Below are positions 8,244 through 16,946 of a stretch of 45,493 nt of DNA, in pieces; the first letter of the stretch is position 1; each line of letters opens with the position of its first letter. Made by a program: the position numbers and the translations under genes. Under the pieces are notes generated by a model, which ran no database searches, had not been told where the DNA came from, and saw only the letters and a list, made by a program, of their open reading frames with translations. The stretch comes from an uncultured Clostridia bacterium (GTDB lineage Bacteria > Bacillota > Clostridia > Oscillospirales > Acutalibacteraceae), in assembly GCA_904399395.1 (NCBI GenBank), contig CAJFPJ010000006.1, forward strand, positions 1 to 45,493, read 5' to 3'.

Positions 8244-8283
8244 TCTCAGCTCCTCTCAAAAATGCATTAGTAGAAATAGATAC

Positions 8284-8952
8284 TCATACAAAAGAAAAAA
8301 GATCCGCAAAACAAAAATTCATACCCATGTCTAAAAGAGCAGAACAAAAAAGCATAGCCAATACTACACCAAACCGATTAAAAAGAAGTATATAATCAGG
8401 TTTCTTCTGCATTCCTATAGAACGAGATACTCTTGCAGATTCCTTAGCAGCCAGCAAAAGGGCAATTCCACAGAGACCGGCCCCCGGCAAAATTGTAAGA
8501 AAGTAATATAAAAAACCCTTCCAGCCAAAGGATATATACAGATATCCTGCCGTAAGCCCGGAACCAAATCCACGAAAAAAAAGCAAAAATGGTGTACACA
8601 AAAATCCCCATACAGAGAGCGCCAAAAGAAGGAAACCAAGCGCAAATAAAAAAGAAGATGCAAATGAACTGATAAATACAGTAGAATATGCATCTGCAGA
8701 ACGAGATAAAAAACTGGCATGAAATAAAAAATCCAGCTTTTCTAAAATCGTTCCACGGGTAAATCCACCCACCAAAGATCCGGCCGCAATTCCAAGAAGA
8801 AAAATACAGGCAAAGAAAAAAAGAGAAGAATTTTTAGATATAAGACTCTGTAACTCTCTTTTTTTCTTAGTAGTTTCTGCGATGCTTTTATGCGTAAGAG
8901 GTAAATTTTTGCTCTTTACAGGAATACTGTTTGTCCTGCTTCTGAGAACCAT
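8284..8952 (-). CDS. spoIIM: Stage II sporulation protein M
   Basis: SpoIIM is a polytopic membrane protein that, with SpoIID and SpoIIP, forms the machine that thins septal peptidoglycan and drives engulfment of the forespore. The 222-residue product has a positively charged 40-residue N terminus followed by five hydrophobic helices. It contains the family's long glycine-rich membrane stretches around FLLFFRGFGSGLTAGYLYI and a hydrophobic C terminus. Position next to xerD supports the call. A candidate sigma-E promoter lies 59-87 bp upstream, matching the mother-cell expression known for this gene. The ATG start has only a G-rich (GGGGG) ribosome site, a little distant. Confidence 0.88.
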   Translation of the reverse strand: MVLRSRTNSIPVKSKNLPLTHKSIAETTKKKRELQSLISKNSSLFFFACIFLLGIAAGSLVGGFTRGTILEKLDFLFHASFLSRSADAYSTVFISSFASSFLFALGFLLLALSVWGFLCTPFLLFFRGFGSGLTAGYLYISFGWKGFLYYFLTILPGAGLCGIALLLAAKESARVSRSIGMQKKPDYILLFNRFGVVLAMLFCSALLDMGMNFCFADLFSFV

Positions 8953-9010
8953 GTAGCAACAACCCCCATCCTGATTACGAAGATATATATGAGTTATATC
9001 TTATGTAATC

Positions 9011-9039
9011 AGTGTATGTTAGGGGAAGAAGAAATAGAA
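9011..9039 (-). promoter_or_regulatory. Candidate sigma-E promoter for spoIIM
   Basis: On the minus strand TTCTATT (9039-9033) is followed after 14 bp by CATACACT (9018-9011). The -10 fits the known sigma-E consensus CATACANT exactly. The -35 agrees at five of seven positions with KMATATT. It lies 59 bp before the spoIIM ATG. Confidence 0.55.
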
Positions 9040-9217
9040 CAAAATTTTTCTTACCGTAAAGCTGTAAAGAATCTATTCTTATGATAATACAAAAATCAGC
9101 ATAATGCAACAAAGACTGCATAAAAACAACAAGATTATGCAACTTATCAAAATTATGTAAACAATATTTGACGCTTGATTTTGTTATGTAAACTAATGTA
9201 TATTATATAATAATTAT

Positions 9218-9622
9218 TCATCTTCTCTTTTTAAAGGATGCGAGATAGCCTCCCAAGGAGCCTCCCAAGAGAAATATGGGAATGCGAGTTAAGACGCCTT
9301 GCAGTGAACCGTTTCCTCCAAAGCAAAGAACAGCCGCCCAAAATAAGAAGCAAAGCAGAGCTCCACATCCTGCTCCGATAAAGAGTCCCCTCTTCCCCAT
9401 CATTTTAGCAGCTATAAAACCTGAAACCAAAGATGAAATAGCAATGATCCCAATAATTAAGGCGGGAATAGCGTTTCTCGGAATATACTGAAGCGATACG
9501 ATGGCCCACGCAGAAACGGCCATTAATCCCGCACAAAGAACGATTCCCACTCCTGCGGCAATTACCAGAGACCGAATGATTTTTACCCACATGTTTCCTT
9601 CTGAACGCCCTGTTTTTTTCAT
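9218..9622 (-). CDS. TIGR04086-family membrane protein
   Basis: The 134-residue product has four predicted membrane helices, rich in Gly and Ala, with a basic C terminus (FKKRR). Pattern and position directly after yajC fit the TIGR04086 family of small Clostridia membrane proteins, whose function is unknown. GTG at 9637 opens the frame, but ATG 9622 has GGAGGG seven bases before it and is chosen. That ribosome site is part of a hairpin (9631-9669). In many Clostridia this gene is followed by the SCIFF ranthipeptide precursor and its radical-SAM maturase. Here no Cys-rich peptide can be read in the 265 bp downstream, and spoIIM comes next. Confidence 0.75.
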   Translation of the reverse strand: MKKTGRSEGNMWVKIIRSLVIAAGVGIVLCAGLMAVSAWAIVSLQYIPRNAIPALIIGIIAISSLVSGFIAAKMMGKRGLFIGAGCGALLCFLFWAAVLCFGGNGSLQGVLTRIPIFLLGGSLGGYLASFKKRR

Positions 9623-9630
9623 AAAAAATC

Positions 9631-9669
9631 CCTCCACGAATATCCTTTAGAAAATAGATATTCGGGAGG
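9631..9669 (-). promoter_or_regulatory. Hairpin masking the ribosome site of the TIGR04086 gene
   Basis: On the minus strand CCTCCCGAATATC pairs with GATATTCGTGGAGG across a 12-nt loop, with one bulged position. The second arm contains the GGAGG Shine-Dalgarno site of the downstream gene. The structure could lower translation unless ribosomes or a factor open it. It also follows yajC by 41 bp and may mark a processing point. Confidence 0.5.
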
Positions 9670-9710
9670 AATTCACAGTATGCAGAGATCTGCCAATTTA
9701 TGGAAATTGC

Positions 9711-10046
9711 TTATTCACCGTCGTCATGAATCGTGTCTACACTGCCTACAGCCCAGCGTTTAATCCGAATCTTGTCGCGGTCAATACCGGTCTCAATTAC
9801 GAGAGTATCCGTCTCTTCTTTAATGCTGATCACGCGCCCACAAATTCCGCCGATAGTAGTGATTTCATCGCCGATACGGACACCCTTACGCATTGCTTCT
9901 TCTTTTTTCTTCTTTTTGGATTGAGGACGGATCAAAATAAAATACAGCGCTATAAACAGGATCGCATACATAGCGATTACCATGATCCAGCTCGAACCAG
10001 AAGTTCCACCGTCAGTTCCTGCACTTAAAGGAATAAAATTAGACAT
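9711..10046 (-). CDS. yajC: Preprotein translocase subunit YajC
   Basis: YajC is a small membrane component that associates with SecDF and SecYEG during protein export. The 111-residue protein has one transmembrane helix at about residues 20-41, followed by the family signature of RPQ and a lysine cluster (IRPQSKKKKKEE). A beta-rich cytoplasmic domain with GDEITTIGGICGRV then follows. The C terminus is acidic (HDDGE). It lies 68 bp after tgt, the conserved bacterial order tgt-yajC, and is likely co-transcribed with it. Confidence 0.94.
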   Translation of the reverse strand: MSNFIPLSAGTDGGTSGSSWIMVIAMYAILFIALYFILIRPQSKKKKKEEAMRKGVRIGDEITTIGGICGRVISIKEETDTLVIETGIDRDKIRIKRWAVGSVDTIHDDGE

Positions 10047-10114
10047 CTTTTTTCAGCCACCTCCATAGTAGTCTTTAGTATTATAGCAAAGGAAACGCTT
10101 TCTTGCAATAGAAA

Positions 10115-11248
10115 TTATATTCGCAGCCCTAGTTTTACCACATTATTTTTATAAAAATCTTCGAAAGTACCTTGATCTAAAGCCTCCCGGATTCGTTCAA
10201 ACAGTGTATTAAAGAAAAAGAGATTGTGCATAACAGTCAGACGCATGGCCAGCATCTCTTGACTTTTGAAGAGATGATGGATGTATGCCCTGCTGAAATT
10301 ACGGCAGGTAGGGCATTGGCAAGTTTCGTCCAGAGGTGCCTCGTCCAGTGTATATTTTGCGTTCAGCAAATTTCGACAACCCTCCCAAGTGAAGGCATGG
10401 CCATGGCGGGCATTTCTTGAAGGCAGAACACAGTCGAATAGATCCACTCCTCTGCGAACCGCCTCAAGAATATTAACAGGTGTCCCAACCCCCATAAGAT
10501 AGCGGGGCTTATCCTTTGGCATCTCAGGCTCTACGGCTTCGATGATCCGATACATCTCTTCCGCGGGCTCCCCTACCGCCAGACCTCCGATAGCATATCC
10601 ATCCAGATCCAGCTCTCGGATCTGCCTCATATGATCTATTCGCAGATCGGCATAGGTGCTACCTTGGTTAATGCCAAAAAGCATCTGCTCCCGATTGATG
10701 GTATCGGGAAGAGCTTTGAGACGTTCCATTTCTTTTTTGCAGCGGTAGAGCCATCGAACAGTTCTGTCGCAGGAGCGTTTTGTGTATCCGTATTCAGCAG
10801 GATTCTCGATGCATTCGTCAAAAGCCATTGCGATGGTAGAAGCAAGATGAGATTGTATACGCATGCTTTCTTCGGGACCCATGAAGATTCTGTGTCCATC
10901 AATATGGGATGCAAAGGTCACACCTTCCTCCCGAATATCGCGGAGCTTTGACAAACTGAAAACTTGGAATCCGCCGCTATCTGTAAGGATTGGCCCTTCC
11001 CACCGAGTGAAGGCGTGAAGTCCTCCTAGCTTATGAATCACATCGTCTCCAGGTCGCAAGTGAAGATGATAGGTGTTGCAAAGCATAACCTGGCTTTTCA
11101 GTTCATTTTTTAAATCCAGAGCCGAAATCCCACCTTTGATGGCAGCAGCGGTTGCCACATTCATAAAGGCAGGCATCTGGATGGTTCCATGAGGTGTTTT
11201 AAATTCCCCTCTCCGAGCATTGCCGCAAATCTTTTTCAGAGTATACAA
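10115..11248 (-). CDS. tgt: Queuine tRNA-ribosyltransferase (tRNA-guanine transglycosylase)
   Basis: Tgt exchanges guanine 34 of tRNAs with GUN anticodons for preQ1 in queuosine synthesis. The 377-residue protein is full length. D90 lies in the substrate-binding DSGGFQVFSL, nucleophile D272 lies in FDCVLPSRNARHG, and the zinc site is C310, C312, C315 and H341. QueA, which acts next in the pathway, is encoded separately at 21840-22877. The tRNA-Cys and tRNA-Gly in this window are not substrates, while tRNA-Tyr served by tyrS would be. It is the first gene of the tgt-yajC-TIGR04086 unit. Confidence 0.96.
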   Translation of the reverse strand: MYTLKKICGNARRGEFKTPHGTIQMPAFMNVATAAAIKGGISALDLKNELKSQVMLCNTYHLHLRPGDDVIHKLGGLHAFTRWEGPILTDSGGFQVFSLSKLRDIREEGVTFASHIDGHRIFMGPEESMRIQSHLASTIAMAFDECIENPAEYGYTKRSCDRTVRWLYRCKKEMERLKALPDTINREQMLFGINQGSTYADLRIDHMRQIRELDLDGYAIGGLAVGEPAEEMYRIIEAVEPEMPKDKPRYLMGVGTPVNILEAVRRGVDLFDCVLPSRNARHGHAFTWEGCRNLLNAKYTLDEAPLDETCQCPTCRNFSRAYIHHLFKSQEMLAMRLTVMHNLFFFNTLFERIREALDQGTFEDFYKNNVVKLGLRI

Positions 11249-11354
11249 AGCTGATACCTCACATTTTTGAGTTTTATCCTATCCAAAGAATCGAGGAACA
11301 CGCTCTAAAAGCGAATCCGAATCCCATTATATCCGTATTTGCAGATGGAGTCAA

Positions 11355-11395
11355 TAAAATGGAGCGGCAGGATCTGAACTGCCGCTCCGTTTTTA
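11355..11395 (-). terminator. Terminator of the antiporter gene
   Basis: A 9-bp GC-rich stem GGAGCGGCA/TGCCGCTCC (11361-11369 and 11380-11388) is followed on the minus strand by ATTTTATT. It lies 16 bp past the stop codon of the minus-strand antiporter gene. A run of T on the other side could also act on plus-strand transcripts. Confidence 0.75.
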
Positions 11396-11403
11396 ACAAA
11401 AAC

Positions 11404-12702
11404 CTATTTGGTTTCCTTTCGAGTTGCATCGACAAATTCGGGAAGTTCTCCCTCGCTTCCATCGCGCAACCGATCTAGTTCTTCATAGGCATTGGAGAAA
11501 CCAGCTTCCGGCAGAGGCTGATTCGGCCCAATTTTGAAAACAGGCTTCAATAGAATAGGCGTTATGATAGTAGTGATCACAACCATCAGAATCACGGGCC
11601 CCAGAAAAGAAGCTCCCATAAGGCCTAAAGCAGAACCTTTGCTGGCTACGATGAGAGCGACTTCTCCACGAGAAATCATACCTACACCGATACGAATGCA
11701 CTGATAATTTTTATAGCGGCAGAGCTTAGCTCCCAAACCGCAGCCAATTACCTTTGTCAGAATAGCAACGAGAACCAAGATAACAGAGAACCAGATGATC
11801 GTAGGTGTCATAGGAGGCAGAACCACCTGGAGGCCAATGCTGGCAAAGAAGATCGGGGAAAGATATGCGTACGAAAGCACATCAAATTTCGAGGCCAGAT
11901 ATTGGGTACGCTGCGTGCAAGAAATAATCAGACCTGCAATGAAAGCGCCGGTGATGTCCGCTACACCGAAAAGATCCTCTGCACAGTAAGACATAAGCAA
12001 GCAGAATACAAAAGCGACTATTACATGCCGGTGCATTCCCTGATTGGAACGGGTAAACCATTTGAAGAACTTGTAGAAGAGAAAACCCACAACACCAGAG
12101 AAAACAAAAAATCCTACAATTCTCAAAAGAACAATTGCAATATTAACGGTGGAATCTGCCAGACTGGTAACAATAGTGAGAGCAATTATACCAAGAATAT
12201 CATCGATAATGGCAGCTCCCAGAATGGCATTTCCTGAATGGGTTTTGAGCTTTCCCATTTCCTTAAGAGTTTCCACGGAGATGCTAACAGAAGTAGCTGT
12301 CAAAATGACACCGATAAAAATATTTTGTAAGAAAATGCTTGCTGAAGCATCAGAATCGATCACACCAGGTCTATTAAAGAAGTAGGCCACCAGAAAACCA
12401 CCGATCAAAGGAACGATAACGCCGATCAGGGCGATTACAAAGGAGGCTTTTCCACTTTTTTTCAATTCGTCAATATCCGTTTCCATACCTGCACAGAACA
12501 TCAGAATAATAACGCCGATTTCTGCGGAGGATTTAATAAAGGGAGTTTCCGTAATGATCCCAAAAACCGCGGGCCCCAGAAGCAGACCTGCGACCAGAGC
12601 TCCCACAACCTGAGGCATCTGAAACCGCTTTGTAATGAGACCGAATAATTTAGTCGTAAGCAGGATCAGCGCCAAATCTAGTAAGAACCGATAGCTTTCC
12701 AT
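11404..12702 (-). CDS. Cation:proton antiporter (CPA2 family, NapA/KefB-like)
   Basis: The 432-residue membrane protein has about 12 hydrophobic helices and no TrkA-N nucleotide-binding domain, so it resembles NapA-type sodium/proton antiporters more than full KefB/C. The conserved ion-binding pair D167-D168 is present in GAAIIDDILG, and an early membrane stretch carries QVVGALVAGLLLGP. A hydrophilic 45-residue C terminus follows the last helix. It probably exchanges Na+ or K+ for protons to control pH and salt balance. Its own promoter (12732-12759) and terminator make it a single-gene unit. Confidence 0.88.
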   Translation of the reverse strand: MESYRFLLDLALILLTTKLFGLITKRFQMPQVVGALVAGLLLGPAVFGIITETPFIKSSAEIGVIILMFCAGMETDIDELKKSGKASFVIALIGVIVPLIGGFLVAYFFNRPGVIDSDASASIFLQNIFIGVILTATSVSISVETLKEMGKLKTHSGNAILGAAIIDDILGIIALTIVTSLADSTVNIAIVLLRIVGFFVFSGVVGFLFYKFFKWFTRSNQGMHRHVIVAFVFCLLMSYCAEDLFGVADITGAFIAGLIISCTQRTQYLASKFDVLSYAYLSPIFFASIGLQVVLPPMTPTIIWFSVILVLVAILTKVIGCGLGAKLCRYKNYQCIRIGVGMISRGEVALIVASKGSALGLMGASFLGPVILMVVITTIITPILLKPVFKIGPNQPLPEAGFSNAYEELDRLRDGSEGELPEFVDATRKETK

Positions 12703-12731
12703 TCTTTTATCAACCTCTTTTCATCTCATTC

Positions 12732-12759
12732 ATTATACAAATCCTTTTGAATTTTTCAA
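12732..12759 (-). promoter_or_regulatory. Sigma-A promoter of the antiporter gene
   Basis: On the minus strand TTGAAA (12759-12754) and TATAAT (12737-12732) are separated by 16 bp. The -10 box lies 29 bp upstream of the antiporter ATG. Confidence 0.7.
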
Positions 12760-12986
12760 GCTATTTTACAAAAAAATAATGACGATTTTTTGCATATAGC
12801 TGATGAAGCAAAAAATGGAAAGAATAATTTAGTCAATTTTATCAAATTTTTGAAAACAATACATTGTTAGTGAAAAGATTTTTAGTAGTATTGTCAGCGG
12901 AAGAACCTATATCTCCGTTTTTTCATAGAATAAACTCTGTAAAAAATGTCTCGTATCAGGGATAGCTACTTTTTAGAGGAGGAATT

Positions 12987-13061
12987 GTGTTGAAATTGCT
13001 GAAGAACGATCTGAATAGTCATGGATTAACTATCCCCCTCTTTATACGAAGATGGAAGTAA
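12987..13061 (+). CDS. Possible 24-residue small or leader peptide
   Basis: In the 556 bp between the antiporter and the HMA gene, a GAGGAGGAA ribosome site precedes a GTG-initiated frame (12987) of 24 codons ending in TAA. The peptide is basic at its end (FIRRWK) and I do not recognise it. It is upstream of the HMA-gene promoter, so it is not a classic leader for that gene. It may be a tiny gene or the remains of a larger one. Confidence 0.25.
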   Translation: MLKLLKNDLNSHGLTIPLFIRRWK

Positions 13062-13139
13062 TGGACAATATAATGACGTATTTCAATAGGTAATACTTTA
13101 TCTTGCCTCCGCCTTTCAGAAATTCTTTGCAAGGGACCA

Positions 13140-13168
13140 TTGACGTAAGAAAATCTACATGATATTAT
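13140..13168 (+). promoter_or_regulatory. Sigma-A promoter of the HMA-domain gene
   Basis: TTGACG (13140-13145) and TATTAT (13163-13168) are separated by 17 bp. The start point should fall near 13175, inside the palindrome at 13170-13191. Confidence 0.7.
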
Positions 13169-13169
13169 T

Positions 13170-13191
13170 TTAGTTAGAGATCGCTAACTAA
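13170..13191. promoter_or_regulatory. Operator-like palindrome, copy 1 (GTTAG-N6-CTAAC)
   Basis: TTAGTTAG and CTAACTAA are perfect 8-bp arms around AGATCG. The repeat begins one base after the -10 box of the HMA gene. The same core with the same 6-bp spacing appears at 14918-14933 and 15139-15154. The half-site is reminiscent of DtxR/IdeR-type metal regulators (TTAG and CTAA), but the spacing is different, so the regulator is unassigned. Confidence 0.6.
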
Positions 13192-13258
13192 ATTGGTTTC
13201 TGTTTTTGTAGAGTAAGTTGTAGAATTCTTTGATAATACTGTTTAAGGGGTGTACAGT

Positions 13259-13510
13259 ATGGTTCGATACATTGTAGAGGTGGAAGGGATGCAGTGTGGT
13301 ATGTGTGAGGCTCATGTGAACGATGCAGTCCGGAATGCGTTCCAAGTTAAAAAGGTTTCTTCTTCTCATACTAAAAAACAAACAGTTATTCTGGCGAACG
13401 ATACCATTGATGAAGAGGCTATACGGAATGTGATCGATAACACAGGCTATAAAGTGCTGTCGGTTCACAGTGAATCGTATAAAAAGAAAGGGCTTTTTCA
13501 TCGGGGATGA
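13259..13510 (+). CDS. Heavy-metal-associated (HMA) domain protein
   Basis: The 83-residue protein is a single HMA ferredoxin-like fold with the metal site GMQCGMCEAHV (C13, C16), as in CopZ-type copper chaperones. The spacing CGMCEAHVNDAVR differs slightly from CopZ (CxHC). ATG 13259 is chosen over GTG 13250 because AAGGGG precedes it by eight bases. Likely job: binding Cu(I) or another soft metal and passing it on, for example to the P-type ATPase at 16993, which lacks its own HMA domain. That link is inferred. The gene has its own promoter and palindrome, and ends at a strong terminator facing enolase. Confidence 0.85.
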   Translation: MVRYIVEVEGMQCGMCEAHVNDAVRNAFQVKKVSSSHTKKQTVILANDTIDEEAIRNVIDNTGYKVLSVHSESYKKKGLFHRG

Positions 13511-13534
13511 TAGATGAAGCGGCTCCAGCGGCTA

Positions 13535-13576
13535 TACAACAAAACGGGACGAAAATTTTCGTCCCGTTTTGTTGTA
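13535..13576. terminator. Bidirectional terminator (perfect 42-bp palindrome)
   Basis: The sequence from 13535 to 13576 is a perfect inverted repeat centred on AATT, with a stem of up to 19 bp containing AACGGGACGAAA. Runs of T follow the GC-rich part of the stem on both strands. It separates the convergent HMA gene and enolase and can end both transcripts. Confidence 0.9.
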
Positions 13577-13594
13577 TTCATATGATAAAATACT

Positions 13595-14905
<1,311 letters not shown>

Positions 14906-14917
14906 TCAATTTTATTG

Positions 14918-14933
14918 GTTAGTTTTAACTAAC
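14918..14933. promoter_or_regulatory. Operator-like palindrome, copy 2 (enolase leader)
   Basis: GTTAG and CTAAC flank the 6-bp spacer TTTTAA. Relative to the minus-strand enolase promoter the box starts 14 bp after the -10 element, thus at about +7 to +22. The outer bases match less well than in copy 1. Confidence 0.5.
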
Positions 14934-14946
14934 TTGAACTGATTGA

Positions 14947-14975
14947 ATTATAATACGGATTTCCAGAAAAGGCAA
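14947..14975 (-). promoter_or_regulatory. Sigma-A promoter of enolase
   Basis: On the minus strand TTGCCT (14975-14970) and TATAAT (14952-14947) are 17 bp apart. The predicted start is near 14940, about 50 bp before the enolase ATG. Confidence 0.75.
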
Positions 14976-15102
14976 GTCCCCTTTTGTATTAAAATTAAAA
15001 ACATCTTTTTTCCTATCTGTCAAATCATTTTCATACGTTAGTTTTTAAGCTTTTAATTTTTGCGGTGGTCATAAAGTAAAAATCAAAAAGGTTTCTTGCC
15101 CA

Positions 15103-15131
15103 TTGATTTTTTGCGAGAAAGCGAGTATGCT
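15103..15131 (+). promoter_or_regulatory. Sigma-A promoter of the flavodiiron protein gene
   Basis: TTGATT (15103-15108) and TATGCT (15126-15131) are 17 bp apart. The start point should be near 15138, giving an unusually long leader of about 340 nt before the fprA ATG at 15475. Confidence 0.6.
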
Positions 15132-15138
15132 ATATAGA

Positions 15139-15154
15139 GTTAGCTGATGCTAAC
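15139..15154. promoter_or_regulatory. Operator-like palindrome, copy 3 (flavodiiron gene)
   Basis: GTTAG and CTAAC flank CTGATG. The box begins eight bases after the -10 element and covers the predicted transcription start, the same geometry as copy 1. Confidence 0.55.
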
Positions 15155-15474
15155 CAACGGCGTTTTATCGGGCACAAATTGTTGGTATGTAGTAGGATGT
15201 TAAAAATTTAGAGTGTAGATAAAAAGAAACACTTTGGAGTATGATCCGCCATAGAGAGTCCTATAGACTAGAAAGAGCCAGATGAAAGGTCTTAAATATT
15301 TGGTTGCATGCGTTATTTTGGAGTATGTGGAGCATATTAAAAATAAAGATAAGTAGGCAAATTAGGAATAGATCACAGATTCGAATAGCTCTACAGCGGT
15401 TGCTGTTTATTCGGATGATGAAATCTATATGGAAAAATCTTATAACAAAGAGAATACAAAAGGAGAAATGTGGT

Positions 15475-16692
15475 ATGTATTGCACTAGAAACGTAACCGA
15501 ATCTATTATATGGGTTGGCGGTTGTGATAGGCGACTGGCGCTGTTTGAAAACCTCTTCCCTATTTCCCGGGGCGTGGCTTATAATTCGTATGTAATTTTA
15601 GATGAAAAAACAGCACTTATTGATACAGTGGATTCTTCTATTTCACGTCAGTTTTTGGAAAATATTCATCATGCACTCAACGGCCGCTCTCTGGATTACC
15701 TTGTTATAAATCATATGGAACCGGATCACTGTGCTAATATTGAAGAGCTTATGCTGCGATTTCCGAATCTCCATATCGTAGGCAATGAAAAAACGCTGGC
15801 CCTTATCCGTCAGTTCTACGATATGGATGTGGAGGGCCGGATCCTGACGGTAAAGGAAAACGACACTCTTTCTCTTGGTCGTCACACCCTTCGATTTTAT
15901 TTTACCCCTATGGTGCATTGGCCCGAAGTAATGATGTCTTATGAAGAAAATGAAAAGATACTGTTTTCTGCAGATGGTTTTGGTAGCTTCGGTGCTCTGA
16001 ACGGAGCTTTGTTTAGTGACGAGGTGGATTTTGACAGGGATTGGCTTCGTGATGCCCGCAGATATTATGGAAATATTGTGGGAAAATATGGACCTCAAGT
16101 GCAGGCAGCACTTCGGAAGCTTTCAGGAGTGGATATTCGAATGCTCTGCCCTCTTCATGGCCCTGTCTGGAGACATGACCTCGATTATATCTTAGGAAAA
16201 TACGATCATTGGAGCCGCTATGAACCGGAAGAAAAAACTGTGGCGCTATTTTACGGTTCTATGTATGGAGATACAGAAAATGCAGTCAATATTCTGGCCG
16301 CTGGTTTGGCTGAGCGCGGAATTCGGAATATAGCAGTATATGATATGTCCAGCACACATGTTTCCGAGCTAATTGCAGAGGTGTTTCGCTGCAGCCATTT
16401 GGTGCTGGCCAGCCCTACCTATAACAATGGTATTTATCCGGCTATGCTGAATTTTCTTCATGATATGAAGGCTCTGAATTTGCAAAACAGGACGGTAGCC
16501 CTGATTGAAAATGGTTCTTGGGCACCATCCAGCGCCAAACAGATACGGACGCTGCTTGAAGATATGAAGAAGATTCGTATTCTTGAGCCAGTAGTGTCGA
16601 TTCGTTCCTCTGTAAAACAGGATGTAATGCGTTCTCTTTCTGAACTAAAAGAAAAAATACTGGATTCTCTTTCTGAAAAATATGGTATATAA
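15475..16692 (+). CDS. Flavodiiron protein (FprA-type O2/NO reductase)
   Basis: Flavodiiron proteins reduce oxygen to water or nitric oxide to N2O in the cytoplasm and protect anaerobes. The 405-residue protein has a metallo-beta-lactamase-like domain (1-250) and a flavodoxin domain (about 255-400). Diiron ligands are H80, E82, D84, H149, D167 and H228. The FMN phosphate loop is GSMYGDTENA. There is no fused rubredoxin, so an external electron donor is needed. ATG 15475 follows AAGGAG by eight bases. The frame remains open to 15304, but that extension is unlike the family. It has its own promoter and palindrome. The long leader holds only weak short frames. Confidence 0.93.
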   Translation: MYCTRNVTESIIWVGGCDRRLALFENLFPISRGVAYNSYVILDEKTALIDTVDSSISRQFLENIHHALNGRSLDYLVINHMEPDHCANIEELMLRFPNLHIVGNEKTLALIRQFYDMDVEGRILTVKENDTLSLGRHTLRFYFTPMVHWPEVMMSYEENEKILFSADGFGSFGALNGALFSDEVDFDRDWLRDARRYYGNIVGKYGPQVQAALRKLSGVDIRMLCPLHGPVWRHDLDYILGKYDHWSRYEPEEKTVALFYGSMYGDTENAVNILAAGLAERGIRNIAVYDMSSTHVSELIAEVFRCSHLVLASPTYNNGIYPAMLNFLHDMKALNLQNRTVALIENGSWAPSSAKQIRTLLEDMKKIRILEPVVSIRSSVKQDVMRSLSELKEKILDSLSEKYGI

Positions 16693-16730
16693 AAATTTAT
16701 AAAGAAATATATCACATGTGCCTTGCCCTG

Positions 16731-16760
16731 TTGCCTCATAAAGAAATCATTATGAGGCAA
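16731..16760 (+). terminator. Hairpin after the flavodiiron gene
   Basis: TTGCCTCATA and TATGAGGCAA form a 10-bp stem with a 10-nt loop, 38 bp past the fprA stop codon. Following sequence is A-rich, not T-rich, so termination would be weak. A second, 16-bp perfect stem follows at 16774-16810. Confidence 0.45.
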
Positions 16761-16773
16761 ACGAAAATCTAGT

Positions 16774-16810
16774 TACCAAAATGGATACCTTTTGGGTATC
16801 CATTTTGGTA
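16774..16810. repeat. Perfect 16-bp inverted repeat
   Basis: TACCAAAATGGATACC and its complement GGTATCCATTTTGGTA flank the 5-nt loop TTTTG. No T-run follows. With the hairpin at 16731 it forms a tandem structure between fprA and the P-type ATPase promoter. It could be a double terminator or an RNA end stabiliser. Confidence 0.5.
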
Positions 16811-16917
16811 TAGCTATTTGCTGTGGATGGCACGATACTTGATTAGCATAAAGCCTTTCAATTCTGCTTGGATCTCCTATGTTATATAAATATATGCCAA
16901 TGTAAAACTGGGGAAAC

Positions 16918-16946
16918 TTGACATTTTATACCCCTACCTGTATACT
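16918..16946 (+). promoter_or_regulatory. Sigma-A promoter of the P-type ATPase gene
   Basis: TTGACA (16918-16923) and TATACT (16941-16946) are 17 bp apart, a near-consensus promoter. Predicted start is near 16953, 40 bp before the ATG. Confidence 0.8.

Noticed and set aside
15304-15474. N-terminal extension of the flavodiiron protein
   Set aside because: It is basic, unlike the family, and AAGGAG sits at the proper distance from ATG 15475.
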